Assembly (NCBI RefSeq): GCF_000224145.3
Contig: NC_020176.2
Span: 372,693 to 436,692 of the forward strand
Length of the DNA: 64,000 bases
DNA from: Ciona intestinalis
Taxonomy: Eukaryota > Chordata > Ascidiacea > Phlebobranchia > Cionidae
Direction: 5' to 3'
Below, piece after piece: positions 11,419 to 22,401 of this stretch (positions are counted from its first letter, which is position 1; each line of letters starts with the position of its first letter). The notes below the pieces were generated by a model. That model was not told where the DNA came from. It made no database searches and saw only the letters and a program-made list of their open reading frames with translations. Made by a program: the position numbers and the translations under genes.

Positions 11419-14400
11419 ATGAATTCTGTATCTATCTTATACTTAGTTGCAGGACTAGCATCTGTTGCAGGTGGGTTGTGTTCTATCTTTAGCATAAATA
11501 CAGTTAACCCGCTTAACCGTACCGTTCTTAATTGGACCAGTTTAGCTTGGTCCCGATGTGGCCCCATTAATCAAGTATGACTGTATCTATTTTCGACAAG
11601 ATAACGTATCATCAATTAAACCAATAGAAAGGCGGGACTTGCAACACTATGTATGTTAAAATTTAACGCCATTGCGGGCGCATTCGTATTATGTGGTAAG
11701 CTGGCCGAGGTGTTGATGACAGAGCACCTCTGTTTACAACGACTGTTGTTGTTCAGCCACGCAAAGATAAATATGTTATATTTATTCATTCAACTATTAA
11801 ATGAGCTAAATTAGAACTTTCGTTTATACTTGTAGCCCTAAGGTGTTGGGAATGTAACAACGTCGGATCAAACGAGGAATGTATACAGCAAGGGAAACTC
11901 GTGCAATGCGGAACTAACCAGGTAACTTCATGTAGTAGGGCGGGAAAAAATGGGACATGTACTTTATCGTCCCATTTGGTTGTACATAAAGAATATTTAC
12001 AAAATTACATAACCGTAGCCTCACGACATTAATAATTGGGAATATAACCAGAGGGTACTAGGTTCGAGGCTCAATGCTACCATTGTGGGCGTGTGTCTTC
12101 CCAAGCTAGGCAATTAATAGCTTTTGCTCTAACCCAGTGGTCGAAACTAGGATTCATATAAACGTTAAACATAAATCACCCCAAACTTTAAATTACATAT
12201 TTGGTACATTATTTCACAACATAATAGGACATCCGTGTTAAAACTCACCGAGTACAGCATTATAGACCTACAAGCTAATAATACAGATTGATACCAAGCT
12301 TGGCATAAAGGCTAACCACCTACAAATAGATTACCTTTTACAGCATTTTTCTTATGTTATAAATTGTTTTACATAGGATGCTTGCCAAATTGAGTTACGT
12401 CACGGGGGCTGGGGTTATAAAGTAATGATCTCTAAAAGATGCAAACAGTCACAAGCATGCGAGAACAACTTTAATCAGGTTTGCCAAAGTTCAAATATCA
12501 AGTATTGATAATCTTAATATACAGTTATGGGACCCAATTTTTAGTTTGGGACCCGATTGAATTTTATATTAGATTAGTGTTTTGGCCTTTTGGTTAACAT
12601 GCTCACCTCTTAACTGGAGGATACTGGGTTTAAGGCTCGATGCTGCTACCATTGTGGGCTTGTGTGTCTTTCGGAAATACTTTCAGCAGCAATTCCTCCA
12701 ACCTAGTAGACTTGGTTGAATCCTCCGAGTGTCTAAACGGCTATACAGAAAATATATCAACTAAGTTACATGCTCGGCAACTTGTAAGTGGGTATGAGGT
12801 GTATGTAGCAAAACATCCCGGTTATTTTTACTTTTAATTAACTTATACTTTTATTTCATCATGAATGAAAATGATAAACTTTATGCAGAACCCTCAAAGT
12901 GCTTGGGAGTTCACGCAATGCAATCTACGCGTCCCATCATCAGTGTGTAGATGTTGTTGTAAGGGGAATGAATGCAACAAGGGAAGTCTCACTTGCTGGA
13001 CTGACAGTAAGTTTATAAAATTAATGTTTTTATCAATACAATAATAAGGGGTAGAATTTGTTGGATTATTAAAATAGAATTTTTTATATCTTCCAATACA
13101 ATATGTAATAAATGATGTAGAGCCTAGAATGTAAAAAATATATGTAGTTTCTGTATGGATTTACCAATTTAGGAAAGGGTCCGTAAAGGGTCATTAGGAT
13201 CGCAAACAAAACTCCCAAAGTAACATATTTGGTAACTCGTAAGCGGGCACGAAGTATATGAAACAAGAATCTGCGTTATTACAACTGTTGTTGCCCCCCA
13301 TGTGAGGATAAATAACTTACAATCTATTAACCATGTTTTCCACAGATGCAACATGTGTGCCTTCCCACACTAACCCACGCAATGGCCGAGTGAGTTGCAC
13401 CAACACTAATGAAGTTGGAAGTAGTTGTTCCTTTGATTGCAACACAGGATACAGATTGATTGGTTCACCTACATCAGTTTGTCGTGAGTTGAAACTAGTG
13501 TATTAGTTGTTAAAGTACTTGATGACCTTATGAGCCAACTCTGGCCTACATACCAACTTATCTGGTGTGTCTCACTGTAGGAACTAACTTATTTATAATT
13601 GAATCATCATGCCTGAATTTTTAGGTTGAAAGTTTATGCTTTATCCAACAGTTCACTGCTTTTAAAAAAAACAACTTTACCTGTAGTTAATAGAAACATA
13701 TCACATCATTATAAAAAAGTAACTGTTTTATTTTTTACCTAGGCTTAATATATTAGTTTATAAATATATTTCTTGCATTTGTGGGACACTTGCATATTTT
13801 TGAAGACAAATGATAAAAATGCATATAAAAATAAACACACATATGTAAAAGCATTGCAATACAAAAACACTAAACGAAGCATTATATAAACTTGTTAGAG
13901 GATGATCAGACTTGGGACAGAAGCGCGCCCGAATGTAGACCGTTGGTTTGTAGACCACGACTTATGGCGCCATCTAATGGTTTTATGACATGCGACAAAG
14001 GGAATTACATCGAAAGTGAATGTTCGTTTAGATGCAACGTTGGGTATAGATTGGAAGGCAGTGAGACTTCAGTTTGTCGTAAGTTAATGTTGTTTGCAAG
14101 AATGCTTTTAATGAAAATAAATCCAAAGTTTGTTATTACTTCAGTGTTACTGATCGGATTTAGAAATGTGGTCTCAAATTGTTTGTAGAGAGCTGTTTTA
14201 ATGAATATGGATTGTTTTATTTAGTTAGAATGGGTGATAGAAATTTAAATATAATTTAAAATGTGTATGTAGTCATTTGGGGAAAACAATATAAAAATAC
14301 AGTTCCAAAATTACTGAGCAAACTTATACTTGGTATTTATTTAACATTCGGCTATTTAAACCAATTGGTGACATTAGACACACAAAAAGATAGTAAAATT

Positions 14401-17400
14401 TAAGTGAATCCCATTATAACTAATAACATCGCAGCCTAGATAAAAAAGGTATTTCACATCATTTTACAATCTTCTACAAATATATTAAGTGTCCCACTTG
14501 CAAGAATATTATTTTTGTGACTTTTTTTTTAATACATCATACCAGTGTGATTTTTGTGTATATTTGGTTATAGAAATAGCATAACCTGATATATGATCTT
14601 TATGTCTTACCTGCAGAAAATGATGAAACATGGAGCAATGCTGCCCCCGAGTGTCAACCCATCTTATGCCCTCCACCACATGTTGCGCCACCAAATGGAA
14701 ATGTCAAGTGTACGAATAATAATCTTCTCGGCAGTAGGTGCAGGTGAGTCAGCAAAAAATATAAATCAGTGAAAAAATTGTGAGTCAGCAAAAATTATAA
14801 ATCTGCTGCCCCCGAGTGTCAACCCATCTTATGCCCTCCACCACATGTTGCGCCACCAAATGGAAATGTCAAGTGTACGAATAATAATCTTCTCGGCAGT
14901 AGGTGCAGGTGAGTCAGCAAAAAATATAAATCAGTGAAAAAATTGTGAGTCAGCAAAAATTATAAATCGTCACAAAGTTTGTCATAAGTTGTGCCAGTCT
15001 CTTTTAAAAACTGAAATTTGACTTATATTATATTCATGATAGAGATTTTAAACACGTAAAAACTGATACATAAATAGAACACTTGAGGTTAAAGTTATAG
15101 CTACTATATGGAAATTCGTGATTTTACCAAGAGCTTGTTTTTTAGAACAAAAATTGAACTTTTTAAATAAAAACAAAGTTGGCGCGAAGTTGTGTAAATA
15201 TATTTAGTTTGTTTTTCAGAGTTAATTCTTGATGTATTTTATCAATACTAACCTATCCCACCTTAAAGATTCAAGTGCAACAAAGATTATGCTTTGGTTG
15301 GTGATCGACTATCAACTTGTGTTGAAAGCAACAACAGACCTTATGATAGTGACGGTGTATGGAACACTCCTGCACCAAAATGTCAAAGTAATTCAGTTTA
15401 ATATTTGAGTTGGGTGTTATAACCAGTGTATAACTGTTAGCGGGCACGAAGTGTATACAACAAAGCACCCGTGTTGTAACGACTGTTGTTGCCCTGCTAC
15501 CCAAAGATAAATATGTTATTTGTATTTTTTAATTTATTGATAATTATGAAGTAAAAATTTGGCTAAACTTTGTTGAAAATCTGTAATTCATCAATCACCC
15601 ATTCTAACTAAATAAAACAAAAAAAGTTGCATAAATAAATAACAAAAGATTTAGGAATTTATAAGGGTTGAGAAAACCACTGGTGTAAACAAAGTACTTA
15701 ACACATTAAATACAAATTATGTTAAAACACAGGAATCACTTGCATACCTGACATGAAGTCACCACTACATGGCAGTATGGAGTGCACTGATGGATCAAAT
15801 GCGGGGAGCAGATGTACATTCCATTGTGAAGATGGCTACAGCATGATTGGTAGCATGTACACAGCATGTGTGGATGAGATTGGAACCTTAAGAGGGGTAT
15901 GGCAGAACCCAGCACCTGTGTGTAGACGTAAGTTGTACAGTTAACAGAAGTTTTATTTTATCAATAATTAATTTTTACCTCAAGCACTATTTAAAGCTTT
16001 TTAAATAACCAACAGGCCAAAACCCAAAGTTCCTGACAATCTAGCTTGTAGGATCTCACCCACATAAATAAACACTTAACAGCAATTGCTCCAAGCCAGT
16101 TGTTCCTTATAGGCTGCCTGAATTGTCAGTCATACAACATTAAAACGTAATTTCACCCTCATAACGAATTCCGAACCTTATTTCAGCAATCCAGTGCACC
16201 CCAAGCCAAGAAGATCCAGATAACGGCCGCGTTTTCTGTTCCAATGGAATACAACTTGGTTCAGTTTGTCGTTTCATGTGTAGTCATGGTTACGCAATGT
16301 TAGGAACGGGCATGACAACTTGTTTGAACGACGGGAACGGAGACACCATTGGCACCTGGAGCGCACCACCGTCACGATGCAAACGTAAGTTATAACTTCT
16401 GTTGGTGTTGTTTGTTGTTGGGGTAATGGGCCAACTCTCAGATAATCCCAGGTCTCAGGCATGCCTTACTGTAGTCCTCGCACATAGAGTATAGTGTAGA
16501 TAACCAAAGACACCGGGTTCAAATACTTATGCTGCCACCATTGTCACTGTATTCTTTGACCTATATACATTAGTTGCTCTAAATAATAGCAACACTTATA
16601 AGAATGACAAACTTAACAAGCAAGGATGAATAAGTCACATTCATTCCAACTGGAGCTGTGACAAAGTGGTTAGCACGCCTGCCTTTTGCCTATAGTTTCA
16701 AGCTTGATGTTGCTACCATTGTTAATACAACTGTTGTTGCCACGCCACACAAGAAAAATTATAAAGAATAAGTAACATTCATTCTTTATATTCCAGCAAT
16801 TGTATGCTTGCCACTCCACGAGGCTCCCACTAATGGGTTTGTGTCGTGCACCAATGATGCCTACCTCGGGAGTGTATGCCACTTTACCTGCGCTGATGAT
16901 TATAAACTAATGGGCAATCCAACTTGCACTTGTAATGAGGGGCGTGATGGGGGCGTGGTAGGCAGATGGAGCGACTTTGCACCAGTGTGTAGGCGTAAGT
17001 TGGAAATTTTATTCTTCTGTTTAAAATAAGAAAAAATCTTTCATTCGATCCATATTATAGTATTAAGTTTGTTTTTTTTCGATTATAGTAGAAAAGATTA
17101 AAGAATAGTAAAAACATTTATCAAACACAAAAATCTAGCAGCCTAGGAGTTGGGATAATAGACCAACTCTGGCCTATACCCCAGCCCATGGCATGCCTTT
17201 GTATATGACCTCATTCCTTATAAAGTATAAATATAATATAATAATTTATTATAACAGAATCATACTTTGTTTATTATTTTTTTTAATCTTTGCTACCGTT
17301 ATTAAGGAGACAAATAAAGGTAATTAATTTAATATTACTATAATTACGTAATAAAACAAGTATATTTACATTTATTTAAAGGACATATATGTTAAAGTTT

Positions 17401-20400
17401 AATTTATACTAGAATCATATTTGTTTTTTTTTATTTTCCATTTTTATTCTTTGTAACTGGAATCAAAGATTCCAGCTTGTGTTTCTGTTTACTTGAATGA
17501 ATGAAACATACTTTATCCTTGCGTGGCTGGAAAAAGACAGTAGTTATAACACGGTGTTAATAATACACCTTGTGTCAGCTTACAAGTTATCATGTGTGTT
17601 ATTACTTACTTCAGGCAAGACTTGTCCAGGAGGTTTAATGGACCCTTTGAACGGTGGAACAGTTTGTTCAGATGGTATTTTCCTTGGTTCTCAATGTGAA
17701 TTTGTATGCGATGAATATCACATGAGAGTTGGAGCACTGTACAGTACTTGTGTTGAGTTGGATGATGGATCTGTTGAATGGGACCAACCTACACCTCGTT
17801 GCAGACGTGAGTTGTTTGTTAATAGGTGGTTATTACAAAGTGTGTATATTGTTAAGTAAACGTTGTTTTAGTTTCTGTTATATCGAAGTGGGCACCTCCC
17901 CAATCATATGCATTTATGTTCTGCATCAGTGACTTTTTCAAGAATTGTCATAACATTGTCATTGCCCTATCGTGGTCCCTGGCGTGCCACACTTTAGGAG
18001 CTTACGCATGTTAAATAGAATTGCGACCACTTATTTAGCTAACATAGTGGGCGCAATCGAAAAATAACATCTTCTTCCACAGCAATTAGTCTTGTTAGGT
18101 GGCACACGAAACCTGGAATTGCACCACGTTTTTATATAAGCCGTTAAAATAATATTTACTGATATAATAGAATCGTCACCAGTTATTTACCCTCACATGG
18201 TTGGTCAACCTATACTTTTAACTTATTATATATAAAACAAAATGTGACCACTTATTTACCTTCGCATGGTTGGGCAACTTATAACATCACATTCTTCCGC
18301 AGCAATCACGTGTCCGGATCAATTCCCTCTTCCTCATGGAGAGATGAGTTGTACGAAGAGTAACTTCGCCACCTCCCGTTGTAACTTCAAATGTACAGCT
18401 GAGAAATATCAGTTATATCCACCTGGTGTAACCGAGAATCATTGCATGAATAACTCAAGGTGGAATATTGAGAAGCCGTGCTGTGCAAGTGAGTTGTGGG
18501 TTTATTTGGTTTAAACAGGATTGAGGTGGTTATAAATGGTTTAAGCAGGATAAAGGTATGGCTGGTTTAAATAGGATTAAGGTGGTTATAACTGGCTTAA
18601 ACAGGATTAAGGCAGTTAAAACTGGTTTAAACAAAATTCAGGTGGTTATAATTGGTTTTAGGTGGTAACAACTAGCTTAAGCTGTTATTGTATGTTGAAA
18701 ATAGGTGTTTTATCTGGTTTAAACAAATTTAGTTGAATATAACTAGTTTTGACTGGTAAACAACAACAGGGTAACAGTGAGCAATACCTGTATGTGGCTA
18801 TAGCGATTGGTGAGCAATAGGCCAACTGTATTAAGCCCAATTTAACCCAACTACACAAGGATAAATAATGATGATGTTAAATCTTCAATTATCCTCCAGG
18901 ATCATGTCCTCCCTTCGCTGTGATGGACTTTGTTGTGATCCTCGATTCTTCTTCTTCTGTTGGATCCGAAAACTGGATGAAAATAAAAACTTTCACCCAC
19001 CAATTTTTATCGTAAGTATCAGGGGTAGGCTGCTTCTATACTTTGGCTGTTTTTGTTGCTAATTTATTTCCATTTTAGTATTTTAATTAGTTTGATTCTT
19101 GCTACTGTATTCAAAAGACAGAGAATTTATGTTTTTTTTCTGAATTTGTTTTACCCAAGCTTCCCTGTTTAGTTTTATGACCAAACCTCTATGATCCTTT
19201 AAGATATTTTCACACTTGGTATAAAAAACACATAATCCGTTTTAACCAACCTTTTCATTAATTCCACAGAACTTTCATTCTTTCACCTGAAGGAAGCCAG
19301 TACTCTGTGTTCCGGTACAACAGAAATGTTGATATCAACTCACAGGTTCGTAAAAAGTTTAAATAGAAATATGCATTTAAAAAGTTAGGCTGTAAGATTC
19401 ACTTCTGGTTATCTGTAAAAAAAAATAAATAAATGTAACTCGTTTATCCTCACGTGGCGGAGCAACGACAGTCGTTATAACGAGTGTGTTCATACACCTA
19501 ATGCCCGCTTACTTGTTAAAATATATTTAATTTTGTAGGTGGTATTTTTAATTTTTGTATATTTAAATGGCAAATAATTTCATTTATGTTTTTAGATTTT
19601 GCTGAAAGACCATCCTACAAATATAGAGGACTTCATTTACGCATTCGAACAAATTCCATATGATGGTTCAGGTAACAAAATATTACTTAATTTTCAAAGC
19701 ATGCCAAAGCAATTTTTTGGGTCTTTTGTTATTTTGAATTTATATGAACTATGATATCCTATTTCTAAGATATTTTATAACAGTTATGATCATAATTGTA
19801 ATCTTATAAGCAATTTTGCTTCTAAATATGTTAAATTTACCTGACAATCTATATATCATTTGGTTTTAAAAAAACAGTAAATATGTTTAAACATATTTTT
19901 AATTAAAAAATTAATAGAGTTTTTGGAGTTCCATTAAATGATACATAAACAAAATCTAAAGCAATGAAAACAACAGTTAAGACATTGTAATTAACGACAC
20001 TTAATATTAAAACATTGAATTTTTAACAATACTTTACAATTTTTAAACAACAATACTAATTAATAATACTTTACAATTGCTAATTACCTTACCCAATTAT
20101 TACAGGAACACACACAGGGAAAGCTATTAACCACGCAGTTGACATTGTACTTGCCCCCGGGAATGGAAATCGCGTCAACGCTCGTGATATTGTGTTGGTT
20201 ATCACTGATGGTAAATCGCAAGACGACGTTGGAGGACCCGCGTTAAGACTTCGGCAAACAGGAGCAACTGTAAGTAAAGAGAATGAGTTAGCGGAAATAG
20301 TCCGTAGGTGGAGTCCTATGGATCGAGAATCGGGACAGAAAACGGGACTTGGTCGGAACACTAGAGTCGAAACATGAATAAAGAACTTTACTACCACGAG

Positions 20401-21180
20401 CACCTCACTTTCGGATGTACAAGGGTGTTGGGGTAATGGGCCAAGTCTGGCCTTAATCCCAGGTCCTCACGGACCTCACCCATACAGAATAGAATAGAGT
20501 ATGAACAAATGTAACTTGCACTGGGTTGGAGCAATTGCTGTTGTTTTTCAAGGGCACATATGCCTATAATGGTAGCAGTGACGAGCCTTGAACCCATTAC
20601 TTCTGGGTTAGAGGCAGGCGCGCTAACCAACTGTGCCATAGTGCCAGACAGTAGGTGTTTTAATCATAGCAAGATGAAACGTTGGTTCTCCTTTTTTAAG
20701 ATCACAAACAAATAAGTCTGAAGATCCACACATTTCTTAAACAAAAGAAATTATAAAGTAATGTTCTAAAACTAACATTCAAGTTTAATTTTAGACTTAT
20801 ACTTACCCCGTTGCTAATCTTTAAACCTCCATTCACCCCCCAGGTAGTGGCTTTCCCATCATGAATCTTCATCACTGTTTTGTCCAAATAATCTGTCTTT
20901 TCATCTTAAATATTTTTCCATCTACTGTACCGTAATCTAACAGACAAATATAAGTTATTAATATTTTCATCTCCAGGTATTTGTCCTCCCCATTATGCCA
21001 CCTAAGGGAAGATTAGACATGAGACAAGTCCGACAGATCGCAGGATCGGAAGACAACATCATAAAGGATGCAATCGAAGGAGGGTTCGAAGCACTCACTG
21101 AACATTTCTCAAAGAAAGTGAGCAACATCATATGTGGAAACCCATGTAAACATGTTTTACACGACCATCTGGCTTTGTAA
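11419..21180 (+). CDS. Secreted multidomain protein: signal peptide - LU (Ly6/uPAR) - 8x CCP/sushi - vWA
   Basis: Complete 18-exon gene. Exons: 11419-11470, 11836-11921, 12377-12478, 12889-13006, 13346-13483, 13899-14078, 14617-14743, 15269-15387, 15733-15927, 16187-16384, 16797-16994, 17615-17806, 18303-18488, 18900-19011, 19270-19345, 19596-19671, 20106-20269, 20977-21180. They total 2523 bp in consistent phase, giving 840 residues and a TAA stop. Residues 1-18 are a signal peptide ([18 protein letters not shown]), about 19-118 the LU domain, 120-630 the CCP domains, and 632-840 a vWA domain. There is no transmembrane segment, so the protein is probably secreted. The chosen ATG is the first after a TATA box. 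CCP arrays and vWA domains bind proteins or glycans in complement, adhesion and matrix molecules; the ligand here is unknown. I know of no named orthologue with this domain order and give no symbol. The gene converges on the CPSF4 gene downstream. Confidence 0.92.
11690..12840. repeat. Repeat fragments in LU-domain introns
   Basis: SINE tail at 11690-11775; the left half of a MITE-A copy at 11933-12030, directly after the exon 11836-11921 donor; a SINE head at 12040-12150 (actaggttcgaggctcaatg); and a longer SINE copy at 12575-12740 (tactgggtttaaggctcgat, then attgtgggcttgtgtg). Confidence 0.6.
11836..13006 (+). CDS. LU (Ly6/uPAR three-finger) domain exons of the LU-CCP-vWA gene
   Basis: Three exons (11836-11921, 12377-12478, 12889-13006) encode about 100 residues with the LU signature: LRCWECNN at the start (Cys-x2-Cys) and [11 protein letters not shown] at the end, fitting the family's terminal Cys-Cys...Cys-Asn. 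About thirteen cysteines are spaced as expected for a three-finger fold, with a few extra. Such domains are usually GPI-anchored or secreted alone; here the LU domain is the N-terminal module of a large mosaic protein. Confidence 0.85.
13180..13320. repeat. SINE tail in LU-CCP-vWA intron
   Basis: Carries ggtaactcgtaagcgggcac and gaggataaataacttac. A related tail lies at 15425-15515 (tgttagcgggcacgaagtgt). Confidence 0.6.
13346..18488 (+). CDS. Eight CCP/sushi domains of the LU-CCP-vWA gene
   Basis: Each module has the CCP pattern of spaced cysteines, a hydrophobic Gly-Tyr stretch, a conserved Trp and a final Pro-x-Cys. Most carry two extra cysteines, as in selectin-type six-cysteine modules. 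CCP4 to CCP8 are each encoded by one phase 1-1 exon (15733-15927, 16187-16384, 16797-16994, 17615-17806, 18303-18488). CCP1 to CCP3 are cut differently: the exons at 13899 and 14617 begin with the Trp-x-Pro-Glu-Cys end of the previous domain (for example [10 protein letters not shown]), and CCP3 is split again by a phase-2 intron at 14743/15269. CCP8 ends with an unusual PCC. Confidence 0.88.
14804..14970 (+). pseudogene. Perfect 165-bp tandem copy of most of CCP exon 14617-14743 (acceptor-less)
   Basis: From ctgcccccgagtgtcaaccc through the donor aggtgagtcagc and about 58 bp of intron, the sequence at 14641-14805 is repeated without a visible change starting at 14806 (offset 165 bp). The second copy has the donor but lacks the polypyrimidine-AG acceptor and the first 24 exon bases, so it should not be spliced as a normal exon. 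Identity this high means a very recent duplication, a copy-number polymorphism, or an assembly artefact. Confidence 0.85.
16420..17610. repeat. Repeat fragments between CCP exons
   Basis: Family-3 unit at 16420-16495; SINE head fragments at 16500-16560 and 16651-16780 (gtgacaaagtggttagcacg); family-3 unit at 17145-17235; SINE tail at 17490-17610. They lie in introns and do not touch the mapped splice sites. Confidence 0.6.
18506..18740 (+). repeat. Intronic minisatellite, ~30-33-bp unit
   Basis: About seven imperfect copies of a unit of the form ggtttaaacaggattaaggt plus ggttataact, in the intron just after the CCP8 exon. Confidence 0.75.
18900..21180 (+). CDS. von Willebrand factor A (vWA) domain exons of the LU-CCP-vWA gene
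   Basis: Five exons encode about 205 residues. The metal-ion-dependent adhesion site looks complete: Asp-x-Ser-x-Ser in [12 protein letters not shown], the loop threonine in [12 protein letters not shown], and the loop aspartate in [12 protein letters not shown]. The order of strands (DFVVILD ... YSVFRYN ... [11 protein letters not shown] ... VFVLPI) is that of collagen- or matrilin-type vWA domains, so divalent-cation-dependent ligand binding is likely. A short tail with CGNPC follows the last helix and may form a disulphide. The protein ends at TAA 21178-21180. Confidence 0.9.
19430..19530. repeat. SINE tail in vWA intron
   Basis: Carries atgtaactcgtttatcctca and acgacagtcgttataacg. A fuller family-3 plus SINE-head pair lies at 20420-20645 (gcgcgctaaccaactgtgcc), in the next-to-last intron. 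Confidence 0.6.
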
Positions 21181-21467
21181 TGTAATTTTCTCATGATTGT
21201 GATGTAACAATGTTGTTTTTGTTATGTCACAACATCTTAATTGTGGCATAATATTCTCTTTGTTTTATCAATTAAAATAGCTTTTTCCTATTAATCTGCT
21301 TTTAATGATTAAAAACTTTTAATGATACTGATTTTGAAACTAATCAAATCATTGTAAATGATATGTTTTTCTGATTTTTAATTATTTATATTATTCTGAT
21401 TCTTAATTTTGATTTGGAATTGCCATTATTTTTGTTGTGTGTCAATTTATTTTGCTTTGTTGTTTAA

Positions 21468-21473
21468 AATAAA
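21468..21473 (+). terminator. Likely polyadenylation signal of the LU-CCP-vWA gene
   Basis: AATAAA about 290 bp after the stop codon. A second AATAAA lies near 21514, and ATTAAA near 21270 is a possible proximal site. Confidence 0.5.
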
Positions 21474-21519
21474 GAAACAAACATTTTGAAATACTGTTTT
21501 TAACTCAAAACTTAATAAA

Positions 21520-22401
21520 GTAACAAAAGCTAGTTAGGCGAGTGTAACTTAATGTGTACCCCATGCACACCAAACATTACGCATGCGCCGACAACTAGTT
21601 TGAAGTTAAAGCACTAAATAATTGTTACCAGTTGTGAAAGATAAAGCTCAAGTCGTGATCCACATTTAAAGTGACATATTATCACATTAGAATATAGTGT
21701 TCACAGGGCTGAACTATAAGCAGAAGAAAACTCCCGTAATTTAACACTGTATGGCGTGGGATACTGAGCTAATCCTCATGGAATGTCAAGCTGTAGTGTA
21801 GACCTCACTCTCATAGAATACAAGTTCTTGCCTTAACTTTAAAACATGTTTAGGGGTAAAGATTTCAACATTGTTAATTTACGACAACAACATTTGTTTA
21901 AAGAATTGTATTTAGATGGGTAGCAAAATACAAATAAAAATCATAGAAACTTTTTTGCAACATATAACATATTTGTCAAACAGATATCATGAAATGTGCT
22001 ATTTTATTCAAGCAGGATCCTTTATTAACTTTGACATCCAGTTTTACTTTTGACTGCTATGGTACAGATATTTGGAGTGGGTGAATTAAGACATATATTC
22101 CAAATCCAACATATAAAGGCTTTATTATGACCTGCCGGTTAATATTTTACACCAACAGTGAACTGGTCAATCTACGGACAATATAAAGGTTAACATGACA
22201 ATATAAAACAAGGTTGGACCCAAAAGGTTGAACTAGAGTTAGAGGGGTGGGGGGGGGGGAGGTGGTGCACGTGTTGAATGTAAATGACAAAGCATTTACT
22301 CAATGTAGAGTTGGGAAGTGCTGCATAATATAGGACCTGGTTGCCCACTGTGATGTCATATTCAACACAATTGTGATGTCATTCACTTTATTATGATGTC
22401 A
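21520..22401. other. Convergent intergenic space and CPSF4 3'UTR
   Basis: No coding sequence seen. A G-rich run (about 22238-22265) and several TGATGTCA/TGACATCA motifs (22345-22480) are present. Reverse-strand AATAAA signals for CPSF4 occur at 22387-22392, very close to its stop, and at 22121-22126. Confidence 0.5.
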
